From Trichocoleus desertorum NBK24 (lineage in GTDB: Bacteria > Cyanobacteriota > Cyanobacteriia > FACHB-46), in the NCBI RefSeq assembly GCF_030409055.1, contig NZ_CP116619.1, positions 1,025,628 through 1,089,627 of the forward strand: a DNA stretch of 64,000 nucleotides, in the 5' to 3' direction. The first letter of the stretch is position 1; the number at the start of each line of letters is the position of its first letter. A program made the position numbers and the translations under genes. Positions 18,884-27,917 of this stretch are shown piece after piece. The notes below the pieces were generated by a model that worked only from the letters and a program-made list of their open reading frames with translations, made no database searches and was not told the DNA's origin.

Positions 18884-20512
18884 TTGCTTTTCCGGGTTTC
18901 CTTGCGATCGCGTTTTTGCTTGAGTCTGCTGCTGATTTTGAGCCTGACTGCTTGCCAACAAGTCCAGTCTCAGTCCCAGCAATCTGCACCTGCCCCACTA
19001 CCCCAAGATCCGTTAGTTCAGGCTTACTTCAATCACGAACCTGCTGCTGAATACACCGAGCCTTACCGCCAACAAACTCGCCCTGGCGATAACCTAGAGC
19101 AGCAAATTATTGACGCGATCGTTTCGGCTCAATCCACAGTAGATGTTGCGGTGCAGGAACTGCGGTTGCCCAGAATTGCTCAGGCTTTGATCGAGCAGCA
19201 AAAAGCAGGGGTAAAGGTACGGGTGATTTTAGAAAACACCTATAGCCAACCCTGGAGCGCAATTACTGAAGCTGAACTGGCGAAGCTGCCCGAACGAGAG
19301 CGCGATCGCTATGAGGAATACCAAAAACTCGCAGATCAAGACCAGGATGGCAAACTCACACCTGAGGAAATCAACCAAGGCGACACCCTGGTGATGTTAA
19401 AGCAAGCCCAAGTGCCTTGGATTGACGATACCGCCAATGGCTCGGCTGGCAGCGACTTGATGCACCATAAATTCGTGGTGGTAGATGGACGGCGCTTAAT
19501 CATCACTTCGGCGAATTTCACGACTAGTGACATTCATGGGGATTTTTCCCGCCCTGCCAGCCAAGGTAACGCCAATAACATGCTGCGGATCGCTAGTGCG
19601 GAATTAGCCAGCTTGTTCACTCAAGAATTCAATACCATGTGGGGAGATGGCCCTGGCGGCAAACCCGACAGCAAGTTTGGTCTACAAAAGCCCTATCGTT
19701 CACCCCAAACCGTTGTACTGGGGAGTACTTCGGTGACGGTGCAGTTCTCGCCCACCAGCCCTTCTCGTCCTTGGAGCCAAAGCGGCAACGGTCTAATTGG
19801 CAAAACTCTAAGTACTGCTCAGCGATCGATCAACTTGGCCTTGTTTGTCTTTTCCGAACAGCGCTTAGCGAACGTTCTGGAAAAAAATCATGAACGAGGC
19901 GTACAAGTGCAAGCGGTGATCGATCCGGGTTTTGCCTATCGTTCTTACAGTGAAGCCTTGGACATGCTAGGGGTTGAACTTAAAGACAAGTGCCGCACTG
20001 AACCCAACAACCATCCTTGGCAAAACCCCATTAGTACAGTTGGAGCACCGCGATTACCACCTGGAGATTTATTGCACAACAAGTTCGGCGTTGTTGATCA
20101 AGCAACTGTGATTACGGGTTCCCACAACTGGACTGACGCTGCTAATACAGGGAATGACGAAACTCTGCTCGTAATCGAAAGCCCAACAGTTGCCGCTCAC
20201 TACGAGCGAGAATTTGAGCGGCTCTATACCAATGCCATTTTAGGCGTGCCCCCAGCGGTTCAACGCAAAATTGCCGCCCAGGCTAAACAGTGCCCATCGG
20301 TTCAGCTCCAGCCCCCAACTGACCCAGTGGTGAACCTAAACACGGCTAGCCTAAAAGAAATAGAAAGTTTGCCAGGTGTCGGCCCCACGCTAGCCCAGCG
20401 AATTATCCAAGCGCGTCAGCAAAAACCATTTACTTCTCTAGCTGATCTCGATCGCGTGTCCGGTGTAGGGCCAAAACTCCTCGATCGTTTAGAGCCTTAC
20501 ATCACTTGGTAA
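18884..20512 (+). CDS. Phospholipase D-like lipoprotein with EF-hand-like loop and C-terminal helix-hairpin-helix
   Basis: A TTG at 18884 with AGGAG about seven bases upstream gives a lipoprotein signal ending in LTAC (Cys24); no in-frame ATG fits better. Two PLD catalytic units follow: HHKFVVVDG...TSANFT in the first half and HNKFGVVDQ...GSHNWT in the second. The domain pair probably forms one phosphodiesterase site. Inserted between the start of the first unit and its HxK is DQDQDGKLTPEE, which matches a 12-residue EF-hand calcium loop. The C-terminal ~65 residues form a ComEA-like helix-hairpin-helix (LNTASLKEIESLPGVGP), which suggests DNA binding. The substrate could be phospholipid or nucleic acid; the HhH favours DNA. 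The gene end overlaps the convergent ORF by 11 bases. Confidence 0.88.
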   Translation: MLFRVSLRSRFCLSLLLILSLTACQQVQSQSQQSAPAPLPQDPLVQAYFNHEPAAEYTEPYRQQTRPGDNLEQQIIDAIVSAQSTVDVAVQELRLPRIAQALIEQQKAGVKVRVILENTYSQPWSAITEAELAKLPERERDRYEEYQKLADQDQDGKLTPEEINQGDTLVMLKQAQVPWIDDTANGSAGSDLMHHKFVVVDGRRLIITSANFTTSDIHGDFSRPASQGNANNMLRIASAELASLFTQEFNTMWGDGPGGKPDSKFGLQKPYRSPQTVVLGSTSVTVQFSPTSPSRPWSQSGNGLIGKTLSTAQRSINLALFVFSEQRLANVLEKNHERGVQVQAVIDPGFAYRSYSEALDMLGVELKDKCRTEPNNHPWQNPISTVGAPRLPPGDLLHNKFGVVDQATVITGSHNWTDAANTGNDETLLVIESPTVAAHYEREFERLYTNAILGVPPAVQRKIAAQAKQCPSVQLQPPTDPVVNLNTASLKEIESLPGVGPTLAQRIIQARQQKPFTSLADLDRVSGVGPKLLDRLEPYITW

Positions 20513-21143
20513 AGTTAACGACCCGTTTTTGGGGCGCATCCACTCGCAATTCCATCTCTGCATGGCTCACGGTTAGCCAAGGTTGCCCAAAATCAACCTG
20601 AGCTAACGGACTATTCGCAGGCACTTCCAAATGGCCTTTAACCAAGCCCAACCGTGAGTCTAGATGGGCTCCAAAAGAGAGCAAAGCTGAATCTAATAGA
20701 CTAAAGCTAGTAGCCGAGAAAGGTTGTCGCCAAAGTGAAAAGGGTGGTTCGTATCGCAACGAGCAAAGCAAGCGATCGCCCTGCCGTACCGTAACTTGCT
20801 GAGTTTCCCCTGACTCCCAGGTGAAGTCTGCCAATTCTTTAGGCAATCCCCAAATTTCTCGACCTCCCGCCACCGAGTCAGGATTATCGACATAGATGTG
20901 CGTCACCCAGCCGCCAATATTGCCACTCTGACGGATCAGCGCCGCTACAATTAGCTCGTTGTACTCCAACACTGATCCCGATTGGTAAGCACTGACATAC
21001 ACAGTAGTCAAGGCTTTTCCAGGCCACGGCTCCAGCACCTCTAAACCCGATGGCAGTAGCGATCGCACAGAGGCGCTATCGACTAGATGCAATGTCTGCA
21101 AGGCGTGTCCTCGCAGTGTCCAAGGCGCAGATGGATAAGGCAC
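20502..21143 (-). CDS. Acetoacetate decarboxylase family protein
   Basis: The frame is open from a TTG at 21179, but GTG at 21143 has AGGAG nine bases upstream and gives the start MPYPSAPWTL, so I use it (213 residues). The motif GREIWGLPKELADF contains the lysine expected to form the Schiff base in acetoacetate decarboxylases. The rest follows the ADC beta-barrel pattern (LEYNELIVAAL, THIYVDNPDSVAGGREIWG). Many homologues in cyanobacteria are of unknown substrate, so decarboxylase activity is not established. Its end overlaps the phospholipase-like gene by 11 bases. Confidence 0.82.
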   Translation of the reverse strand: MPYPSAPWTLRGHALQTLHLVDSASVRSLLPSGLEVLEPWPGKALTTVYVSAYQSGSVLEYNELIVAALIRQSGNIGGWVTHIYVDNPDSVAGGREIWGLPKELADFTWESGETQQVTVRQGDRLLCSLRYEPPFSLWRQPFSATSFSLLDSALLSFGAHLDSRLGLVKGHLEVPANSPLAQVDFGQPWLTVSHAEMELRVDAPQKRVVNFTK

Positions 21144-21296
21144 AGCGTTATTCTCCTGAGGTGAAGAGGGGAAAACCAATCACACTGTAGAAACTCCTAC
21201 ACGCAAATCACTCTCTCTCGCGTCAGACTTACTTGAGAGTCTGGGCTTGCTATCCTGTAAACAGTTGCTCTGCTAGAATCGCCTGCGCTCCCAGCT

Positions 21297-22496
21297 ATGA
21301 CTCAACAAACAACCCGTATTTGTATTCTCGGTGGCGGCTTTGGGGGACTTTACACCGCCCTCAAGCTCAGTCAGCTACCTTGGAATAAGCTGGAAAAGCC
21401 TGAAATTATTCTGGTAGACCAGCGCGATCGCTTTTTGTTCTCCCCCCTCCTTTACGAACTCGTCACGGGAGAGCTACAAACCTGGGAAATTGCCCCTCCC
21501 TATACCGAACTACTCGCCAACACAGACATTCGCTTCTGCCAAAACGAAGTCGCTGGGATCGACACGCAAGCCCAGCAAGTACAACTACAAGACGGCCCCA
21601 CCCTTAGCTACGACTACCTGGTGCTAGCGATGGGCGGTGAAACTCCCTTAGACTTGGTGCCTGGGGCGGCGGAATATGCCCTGCCATTCCGGACACTGGC
21701 AGATGCTTACGCCCTCGAAGAAAGATTACGCCTCCTAGAAGCCTCAGAAGCCGACAAGATCCGGATTGCGATCGTCGGGGCAGGCTATAGCGGTGTGGAA
21801 TTAGCTTGCAAACTGGCTGATCGCTTGGGCGATCGCGGTCGGTTACGCCTCGTAGAGCAAGCCGATCAAATCTTGAGAGCTTCGCCAGAGTTCAACCGAG
21901 AAGCAGCTCAGAAAGCCCTCGAAGAACGTGGCATCTGGTTAGATTTAGAGACCAAAGTCGAGTCCTTGGGGCCAGAAACAATTTCACTAGAGTACAAAGG
22001 GCAGGTTGACACCATTCCAGCCGAGTTGGTGTTGTGGACGGTGGGCACTCGCATCAACCCCATCGTCAGCTCTCTACCGCTAAAGCAAAATCAGCGGGGG
22101 CAACTCGTCACCACCCCGACATTGCAGGTGATGGATCACACCAAAATTTTTGCCCTTGGTGATCTAGCAGACTGTCGAGATGCCGAAGGCAAACAAATTC
22201 CTCCCACCGCCCAAGCCGCCTTCCAGCAAGCTGATTATACCAGTTGGAACCTATGGGCCTCGATCACAGGACGACCACTTCTACCCTTCCGCTATCAGAA
22301 TTTAGGCGAAGTCATGACCCTGGGTACTGACAACGCCACCTTCACCGGAATGGGCCTCAAACTGGAAGGAACGTTAGCTCATCTAGCCCGTCGCTTAGCT
22401 TACCTCTACCGTTTACCCACCCTGGAGCACCAATTAAAAGTGGGCCTAAACTGGATTGCCAGCCCTGTCTTGGAGTGGTTAACCCCATCTTTATAG
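21297..22496 (+). CDS. ndbB: Type II NADH dehydrogenase, NdbB-like
   Basis: A 399-residue FAD/NAD(P)-binding oxidoreductase. The FAD dinucleotide fold is at the start (CILGGGFGGLYTAL), and the second nucleotide fold is IVGAGYSGVELA (about residue 160). The FAD-contacting IFALGDLAD lies near 280. The C-terminus has amphipathic segments suited to membrane contact. Type II enzymes pass electrons from NAD(P)H to quinones without pumping protons. The sequence and length resemble cyanobacterial NdbB, reported to reduce demethylphylloquinone in vitamin K1 synthesis; that subgroup call is moderate, the family call is strong. Confidence 0.85.
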   Translation: MTQQTTRICILGGGFGGLYTALKLSQLPWNKLEKPEIILVDQRDRFLFSPLLYELVTGELQTWEIAPPYTELLANTDIRFCQNEVAGIDTQAQQVQLQDGPTLSYDYLVLAMGGETPLDLVPGAAEYALPFRTLADAYALEERLRLLEASEADKIRIAIVGAGYSGVELACKLADRLGDRGRLRLVEQADQILRASPEFNREAAQKALEERGIWLDLETKVESLGPETISLEYKGQVDTIPAELVLWTVGTRINPIVSSLPLKQNQRGQLVTTPTLQVMDHTKIFALGDLADCRDAEGKQIPPTAQAAFQQADYTSWNLWASITGRPLLPFRYQNLGEVMTLGTDNATFTGMGLKLEGTLAHLARRLAYLYRLPTLEHQLKVGLNWIASPVLEWLTPSL

Positions 22497-22620
22497 GTAG
22501 TTCACCCCAGAGTGCTTGCTATTGCGAGATCGCACGGATAGCAAATTGCCCTATAGGTTGGGAACATTAGGACTAGTATCAGGCGTGCTCCCTGGCCAAA
22601 ATCAGAATCAGGAATTGTTT

Positions 22621-22643
22621 CCCTGACCCACTCAGGGTCTTTT
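22621..22643 (+). terminator. Short hairpin terminator after ndbB
   Basis: The stem CCCTGA/TCAGGG, with a five-base loop, is followed by TCTTTT. It lies 125 bases after the ndbB stop and ahead of the pentapeptide gene. Confidence 0.5.
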
Positions 22644-22697
22644 GCTGAGACGCCCCAGCTGAATTTAATGGCTAACGGTATCGAGAGGTAGACGAAT

Positions 22698-23549
22698 ATG
22701 AATGCTGCTGAGCTTCTGAGGCGTTATGCGGCAGGAGAACGGGATTTTAGCAAAACCGACCTGTGGGGGATTAATTTAAGCAAGGCCAGCCTTAGCGGCA
22801 TTAACTTCAGCAAATCAGATTTGAGTGGGGCCAATCTGCAAGGACTTAACCTGAGCCAATCGGATCTGAGTGGAGCTAATTTAGACGAGGTGGACTTGAG
22901 CGGGGCCAACCTTCAAGGCATCAATTTGAGCCGAGCCAACCTCAGTAGTGCTAATCTGCGCTGGGCCTTACTCAACCGCGCCAACCTAAGCGGCACTAAC
23001 CTAAGTAAGGCGATTTTGAGTAAAGCCAACTTGAATGGAGTCAACTTGAATGGGGCGAACCTCAACAACGCTAATCTCTGGGGAGCCAATTTGTGTGAAG
23101 CACTCTTACAGGAAATTGACCTCAGCGGGGCCAACCTGCGAGGGGCTTACCTTTGTGGTGCCACCATCAGCGGTGATTTGAGTTGCGCGAATTTGAGCGG
23201 GGCTAACTTGAATGGAGCGGTGCTGTCAGGGGCTAACTTAGAGGATGCAATTTTAAGTGAAGCCATTTTGAGCAGTGCTAATCTGTGGGGAGCCAACCTT
23301 CGAGGGGCCAAGCTGCGGGGCGCAGATCTAGGCAGAGCCGATTTAGGTCATGCAGATTTAACTGAAGTCAATCTCAGCAAAGCGGACTTGGCAATGGCTA
23401 AGCTGATCAAGACTAATCTGACAGGTGCAATCCTTAGCGGCGCTAACCTACGCGGCACAAATCTCAGCGAAACAGACTTGAGTACTGCCAACTTGATGGG
23501 TACGGATTTGCGGGGCGCGATTATGCCCAACAACACCATTCATAGTTGA
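22698..23549 (+). CDS. Pentapeptide-repeat protein
   Basis: A 283-residue protein made almost entirely of A(N/D)LXX pentapeptides from about residue 22 to 275, so it should fold as a long right-handed quadrilateral beta-helix. The N-terminal ~20 residues (MNAAELLRRYAAGERDF) form the helical cap common in cyanobacterial members. AGAGG lies upstream of the ATG. There is no signal or membrane segment, so it is cytoplasmic. Such proteins are abundant in cyanobacteria, mostly of unknown role; some family members mimic DNA and inhibit gyrase. A short break (ISGDLSC) in the middle may be a bend in the helix. Confidence 0.92.
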   Translation: MNAAELLRRYAAGERDFSKTDLWGINLSKASLSGINFSKSDLSGANLQGLNLSQSDLSGANLDEVDLSGANLQGINLSRANLSSANLRWALLNRANLSGTNLSKAILSKANLNGVNLNGANLNNANLWGANLCEALLQEIDLSGANLRGAYLCGATISGDLSCANLSGANLNGAVLSGANLEDAILSEAILSSANLWGANLRGAKLRGADLGRADLGHADLTEVNLSKADLAMAKLIKTNLTGAILSGANLRGTNLSETDLSTANLMGTDLRGAIMPNNTIHS

Positions 23550-23617
23550 TCAATCTAAAACCAATGCGTTAGGGTTTTCAGCAGCGTATTGGTCACTAAC
23601 ACCCTAATTTGCCTGTG

Positions 23618-24379
23618 ATGGAGCAACCTAGAGTAATTTTTTTGGATGCCGTGGGGACTTTGTTTGGCATCCAGGGCAGCGTGGGGACTCTTTACAGCCA
23701 ACTCGCTCAGCAATTTGGTGTGGAAGTGTCTGAAGCTGAGTTGAATTTGGCTTTTGGTCAGAGTTTTCGACGCAGTAGCCCAGCCGCTTTTCCTGACGCT
23801 GAGCCGAGTGAAATTCCTGTTCTAGAGTTTGAGTGGTGGCAGGCGATCGCGCAAGAAACGTTTGCCCAAGCGGGAGTTCTGCAACAATTCTCAGATTTTG
23901 CTACCTTTTTTAAGCAGCTTTATGCTTACTTTGCAACGGCAACGCCTTGGTTTGTGTATCCAGAAGTACCAGCGGTTTTAGAGCAATGGCGATCGCAGGG
24001 GATTGAGTTGGGGATACTGTCTAATTTTGACTCGCGGCTGTATTCTGTACTAGATGCGCTCGATCTAGCAAAATTTTTTACCTCGATTACGATCTCTACG
24101 GAGGTGGGTGCTGCCAAACCTAACCCCAACATTTTTGCGGCGGGTTTAAAGAAGCATGACTGTGCGGCGATCGCTGCTTGGCACATTGGCGACAGCTATC
24201 AAGAAGACTATGAAGCTGCGCAAGCTGTAGGGCTAACTGGAATTTGGTTAAACCGTACTGAAAAGTCAGTGCCGATTCGTAGTTACTCCTCAACTTCATC
24301 CGCCATACTCATGCCTGATCACAAACCCCGATCCATTCGTGACCTGAGCGAAGTGAGCACTGGGTGGCTCAACCCCTAA
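23618..24379 (+). CDS. HAD-superfamily hydrolase
   Basis: I use the ATG at 23618 (253 residues); the frame extends three codons to a TTG. Motif I reads FLDAVGTL: the nucleophile Asp10 is kept, but the usual second Asp (general acid) is Val. A helical cap follows, then motif II (GILSNFDS), the motif III lysine (GAAKPNPNIF) and motif IV (HIGDSYQEDYEAA). The architecture is HAD subfamily IA and resembles HDHD3-like proteins. The missing general acid makes a simple phosphatase role uncertain. The gene follows the pentapeptide gene on the same strand with 68 bp between. Confidence 0.85.
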   Translation: MEQPRVIFLDAVGTLFGIQGSVGTLYSQLAQQFGVEVSEAELNLAFGQSFRRSSPAAFPDAEPSEIPVLEFEWWQAIAQETFAQAGVLQQFSDFATFFKQLYAYFATATPWFVYPEVPAVLEQWRSQGIELGILSNFDSRLYSVLDALDLAKFFTSITISTEVGAAKPNPNIFAAGLKKHDCAAIAAWHIGDSYQEDYEAAQAVGLTGIWLNRTEKSVPIRSYSSTSSAILMPDHKPRSIRDLSEVSTGWLNP

Positions 24380-24432
24380 TCCTTTTTGTGGACTGTCTCT
24401 AGATCCTACTGACTGACAATTGACTGACAATC

Positions 24433-25599
24433 ATGGCTCTCAAATCTGCTCAAGTACTAGCCCTACTCCAAGCCAAGCAAGCTGACTTCAAAACCTTTGA
24501 CCAGACTGCACTGAATGCACTCCAGAAGTATCGCGCTGCCTTAGCTGAAGCCTCTCAAAAGACGGCAGCAACCCTAGAGAAAATGTTAGCCACCGCTCGG
24601 CACTCAGGAGCCAGCCCGCTAGAGACTGTGGGCAATTCTCCTAATTGGGTGATCGCCTCAAATTTGGCTTGGCAGAACCGAGAGCAGAGCTTGAGTTGGG
24701 TGCGCGATCGCTTAATTGGCATTGCCACCTTTGCCGTGGATGGTTCCCAAATTTTCCCCACTAAAGATTTTTCGATTCCGGTGGCTCTGGTGCAGATTGG
24801 TTGGTTCGAGAACTTGCATCTCCCTAGCGGCACGTACGAAAAGGATGTAGCGGTGGATGTGATGACTCCGGCTGACTTAAAAGTGCGCCATAGTGGAGAA
24901 CCTGTCGATCGCCGTGTCAATATGCGACGGTTTGAGATGGAGACGCAGCGGTTAATCCAGTACATGCAGGAACACAAAAACTGCAATGACTGCTTAGTCT
25001 TTTTTGATGGTTCTTTAATTGCGACGTTCGCCGAAGCGTTCGATCCAGACACACGCGCCTTCTATGTCGATTGCCTCCTGGAACTGCTACAAACTAGCGA
25101 AGATTATCGAGTGCCGCTGGTAGCCTACATCGACACCTCCTACGCTCGCGACTTGACGGTGATGTTGCAGCAAGGCTTTCACTTACCAGAAGCCAACTCG
25201 ATTCATGATGCCCAGTTGCTCGGCAAGTTCATGAGTTGGGGCGATCGCACTCCCCTATTTCTCTGCCAGCGATCGGGGATTTTGGCCCAATATCAAGAGC
25301 AAGCCAACAAAATCGCCTTCACCTACCTCAAAACCACCCATGACGGCTATCCCGCCCGCTTAGAAATGCCTGTCTGGATGCACCAAGCAGGTATAGTCGA
25401 TCGCGTCTTAGATTGGGTGCGGGGTGAAGTCGTCATTGGTAATGGCTACCCTTATGTAATTGAAACGGCTGACCAAACCGCTGTCCTCCAAGCAGACGAT
25501 CGCCAGACGTTCTACCGCATTTTCCAAGACTGGGCAGAGCGAGAAGAATTGAATCTGCGCTTGTCCCGCAAGATGGTAAGCAAAGCCCGTCGTCGTTAA
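24433..25599 (+). CDS. NurA-domain nuclease
   Basis: A 388-residue protein with the NurA nuclease pattern: Asp103 in FAVDGSQI, Asp192 in VFFDGSLI, and the later IDTSYARDL and TYLKTTHD motifs. NurA nucleases use two divalent metals and, in archaea, work with HerA in DNA-end resection. The N-terminal ~90 residues are helical. No herA gene is nearby, so its partner is unknown. It starts 53 bp after the HAD gene on the same strand, so the two may share a transcript. The C-terminus is basic (KMVSKARRR). Confidence 0.85.
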   Translation: MALKSAQVLALLQAKQADFKTFDQTALNALQKYRAALAEASQKTAATLEKMLATARHSGASPLETVGNSPNWVIASNLAWQNREQSLSWVRDRLIGIATFAVDGSQIFPTKDFSIPVALVQIGWFENLHLPSGTYEKDVAVDVMTPADLKVRHSGEPVDRRVNMRRFEMETQRLIQYMQEHKNCNDCLVFFDGSLIATFAEAFDPDTRAFYVDCLLELLQTSEDYRVPLVAYIDTSYARDLTVMLQQGFHLPEANSIHDAQLLGKFMSWGDRTPLFLCQRSGILAQYQEQANKIAFTYLKTTHDGYPARLEMPVWMHQAGIVDRVLDWVRGEVVIGNGYPYVIETADQTAVLQADDRQTFYRIFQDWAEREELNLRLSRKMVSKARRR

Positions 25600-25736
25600 C
25601 CCAGACTGCAGCAGTAGGCGAACTCACCCCTCAGTTCTAAGAAATTACGTCCATCAGCCTGAATCCATGCCACTGCGTTCTATGATCAAGGGGAATTAAA
25701 AACGGTGTAGCGCCATCACTTCTGGGACACAGCTGA

Positions 25737-26945
25737 ATGGATACTAAAGCCTTCAAACGGTCACTCAACAGTTCTGAGAACTATCATCGCAAGGGGTTTG
25801 GGCATGAGGCCGAAGTTGCCACCCTCTTAGAGTCAGAATATCAGAGCGGTTTGATTCAGCAAATCCGAGACAACGACTATACGCTACAGCGGGGTGACGT
25901 AAAGATTCGGCTGGCAGAGGCATTTGGCTTTTGTTGGGGAGTGGAGCGAGCGGTGGCAATGGCTTACGAAACCCGCCAGCACTTCCCCACCGAGCGGATT
26001 TGGATTACGAATGAAATTATCCATAACCCTTCGGTCAACCAACGTCTGCGGGAAATGCAGGTGGAGTTTATTGAGGTCAACCAGGGGCAAAAAGACTTTT
26101 CTGGGGTAGCGCAAGGCGATGTGGTGATTCTGCCTGCGTTTGGGGCCAGTGTGCAGGAAATGCAATTGCTGAATGAGCGAAGCTGCACCATTGTAGACAC
26201 GACTTGTCCTTGGGTGTCAAAGGTGTGGAACACGGTGGAGAAGCACAAGAAAGGCACTTACACCTCGATTATTCATGGCAAATACAACCATGAGGAAACG
26301 ATCGCGACGAGTTCGTTTGCCGGAATTTACTTGGTCGTGCTGAATCTGGCTGAGGCTGAGTATGTTTGCAATTACATTTTGAACGGGGGCGATCGCGAGG
26401 AGTTTTTAGCCAAGTTCCGCAAAGCTTGTTCAGAAGGCTTTGATCCAGATAAGGATTTGGAGCGGATTGGGATTGCTAACCAAACCACGATGCTCAAGGG
26501 CGAAACTGAGCAGATTGGCAAAATGTTTGAGCGTACAATGCTGAAGAAGTATGGCCCTGCGGAATTGAATCAACATTTCCTCAGCTTCAATACCATCTGC
26601 GATGCCACGCAAGAGCGCCAAGATGCCATGTTTAAGCTGGTGGATGAGCAGGTAGACCTGATGATGGTCATCGGTGGTTATAACTCATCGAATACCACTC
26701 ACTTACAAGAAATTGCGGTAGAGCGGGGCATTCCCTCTTATCACATTGATTGTGTAGAGCGGATTCTGTCGCGCGATCGCATTGAGCACAAGCCGTTAAA
26801 TTGTGAGATTGAGGTGGCTGAGAACTGGTTACCGGATGGGCCTTTGGTGATTGGGGTGACTTCGGGGGCTTCTACGCCGGATAAGGTGGTGGAGGATGTA
26901 ATTGAGCGGATTTTTGATTTGAAGGCATCTGTTGCGGTTGGTTAA
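25737..26945 (+). CDS. ispH: 4-Hydroxy-3-methylbut-2-enyl diphosphate reductase
   Basis: A 402-residue IspH (LytB), the last enzyme of the MEP isoprenoid pathway, which reduces HMBPP to IPP and DMAPP. The three Fe-S cysteines are Cys66 ([10 protein letters not shown]), Cys157 ([10 protein letters not shown]) and Cys288 ([11 protein letters not shown]). The length and the extended N-terminus with the long central insert ([23 protein letters not shown]) are of the cyanobacterial/plant type, longer than the ~310-residue bacterial enzymes. In cyanobacteria the reductant is ferredoxin. A dispersed hairpin repeat follows 18 bases after the stop. Confidence 0.97.
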   Translation: MDTKAFKRSLNSSENYHRKGFGHEAEVATLLESEYQSGLIQQIRDNDYTLQRGDVKIRLAEAFGFCWGVERAVAMAYETRQHFPTERIWITNEIIHNPSVNQRLREMQVEFIEVNQGQKDFSGVAQGDVVILPAFGASVQEMQLLNERSCTIVDTTCPWVSKVWNTVEKHKKGTYTSIIHGKYNHEETIATSSFAGIYLVVLNLAEAEYVCNYILNGGDREEFLAKFRKACSEGFDPDKDLERIGIANQTTMLKGETEQIGKMFERTMLKKYGPAELNQHFLSFNTICDATQERQDAMFKLVDEQVDLMMVIGGYNSSNTTHLQEIAVERGIPSYHIDCVERILSRDRIEHKPLNCEIEVAENWLPDGPLVIGVTSGASTPDKVVEDVIERIFDLKASVAVG

Positions 26946-26962
26946 TTATTACAAAACCAAGA

Positions 26963-27026
26963 CTTGAGGGCACCTGCCCTCAAACTCCCGCTGAGGGACG
27001 GCTGCGTCCCCCAGACCCCCTCCAGA
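26963..27026 (+). repeat. Dispersed double-hairpin repeat, copy A (short form)
   Basis: This holds the 64-bp core shared with copies at 39731-39885 and 42152-42297. It contains two palindromes: TTGAGGGCA-cc-TGCCCTCAA and GGGACG-gctg-CGTCCC. The core is identical, base for base, to the reverse complement of the copy B core. The longer flanks of B and C are absent here. Confidence 0.9.
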
Positions 27027-27070
27027 GGTAACTTTGGGGTCTTTCATGAAAGATTTTTGCCTACTTTTGT

Positions 27071-27173
27071 TTTCTAATTTCTAACTCCTGACTTCTAACT
27101 CCTCCCTTTTCATCCCTCACCCTTCATCCCTGATCCTTTTTTCTTTACTCCTCACTCCTCACCCCTCTCTTCC
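27071..27173. repeat. Polypyrimidine tract of heptamer-like repeats
   Basis: About 100 bases read as runs of TAACTCCTG, ACTTCTA, CTCACTCCT and TTCATCCCT. It overlaps the end of the bgtA-like gene: the last codons (REG, stop) are read from it. It resembles the short tandemly repeated sequences described in cyanobacteria. Confidence 0.6.
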
Positions 27174-27917
27174 CATTCGACTCAAGAAGGCTCGCAGGCG
27201 ATCGCTCTGTGGCTGAGTGAGGACTTCGCGGGCAGGGCCAGTTTCTTCGATTTGGCCTTGGTGGAGGAAGAGAACACGGTGGGCGACTTCGCGGGCAAAT
27301 TGCATTTCGTGGGTGACGATGATCATGGTCATCCCGTCTTCAGCGAGTTGTTGCATGACTTGCAGGACTTCGCCGACGAGTTCGGGGTCGAGGGCACTGG
27401 TGGGTTCATCGAAGAGGATGATTCTGGGGTTCATGCAGAGGCTGCGGGCGATCGCGACTCGCTGTTTTTGGCCGCCGGAGAGTTGGTCGGGGTAGGCGGT
27501 GGCTTTGTGAGCTAAGCCGACTTTTGCTAAGTAGGTCTGGGCGAGTTCTATGCTTTCGGCGCGGGATTTGCCGAGGGCTTTTTGGGGGGCGAGGGTGAGG
27601 TTTTCGAGGACGCTGAGGTGGGGAAACAGGTTGAATTGTTGAAAGACCATGCCAACTTGCGATCGCAGGTGGCGTAATTGGTTCATTTTCAGTCGGGGTG
27701 CTGATAGATCCATGCCGTTGACAAGTAAGCGTCCGCTGTTGATGGTTTCGAGGCGGTTGAAGCAGCGGAGCATAGTGCTTTTGCCACATCCGGAGGGGCC
27801 AATGACAGCGACGACTTCTCCCGGATGGACGGCACCGCTGACTCCCTGTAGAACTCTCAAGTCACCAAAGCTTTTTTCTACCTGCTCAAACAAGATTGCG
27901 GGAGTGCTGCTATCCAT
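27159..27917 (-). CDS. bgtA: Polar amino-acid ABC transporter ATPase, BgtA-like
   Basis: A 252-residue ABC ATPase of the GlnQ/HisP class. Walker A GPSGCGKST (40-48), the signature LSGGQKQRVAIA, Walker B IILFDEP and the switch His in IIVTHEM are all present. It is divergent from the fused binding-protein/permease gene at 28078, 160 bp away. This matches the cyanobacterial Bgt system for basic amino acids and glutamine, in which BgtA is the ATPase. Substrate specificity is inferred from this pairing. The final residues are encoded in a polypyrimidine repeat tract, so the C-terminus may be locus-specific. Confidence 0.88.
   Translation of the reverse strand: MDSSTPAILFEQVEKSFGDLRVLQGVSGAVHPGEVVAVIGPSGCGKSTMLRCFNRLETINSGRLLVNGMDLSAPRLKMNQLRHLRSQVGMVFQQFNLFPHLSVLENLTLAPQKALGKSRAESIELAQTYLAKVGLAHKATAYPDQLSGGQKQRVAIARSLCMNPRIILFDEPTSALDPELVGEVLQVMQQLAEDGMTMIIVTHEMQFAREVAHRVLFLHQGQIEETGPAREVLTQPQSDRLRAFLSRMGREG

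Noticed and set aside
22724-23539. Several minus-strand frames of 60-73 codons antisense to the pentapeptide gene
   Set aside because: They arise from the repeated codon pattern of the pentapeptide gene (Leu/Ala/Pro-rich mirror frames).
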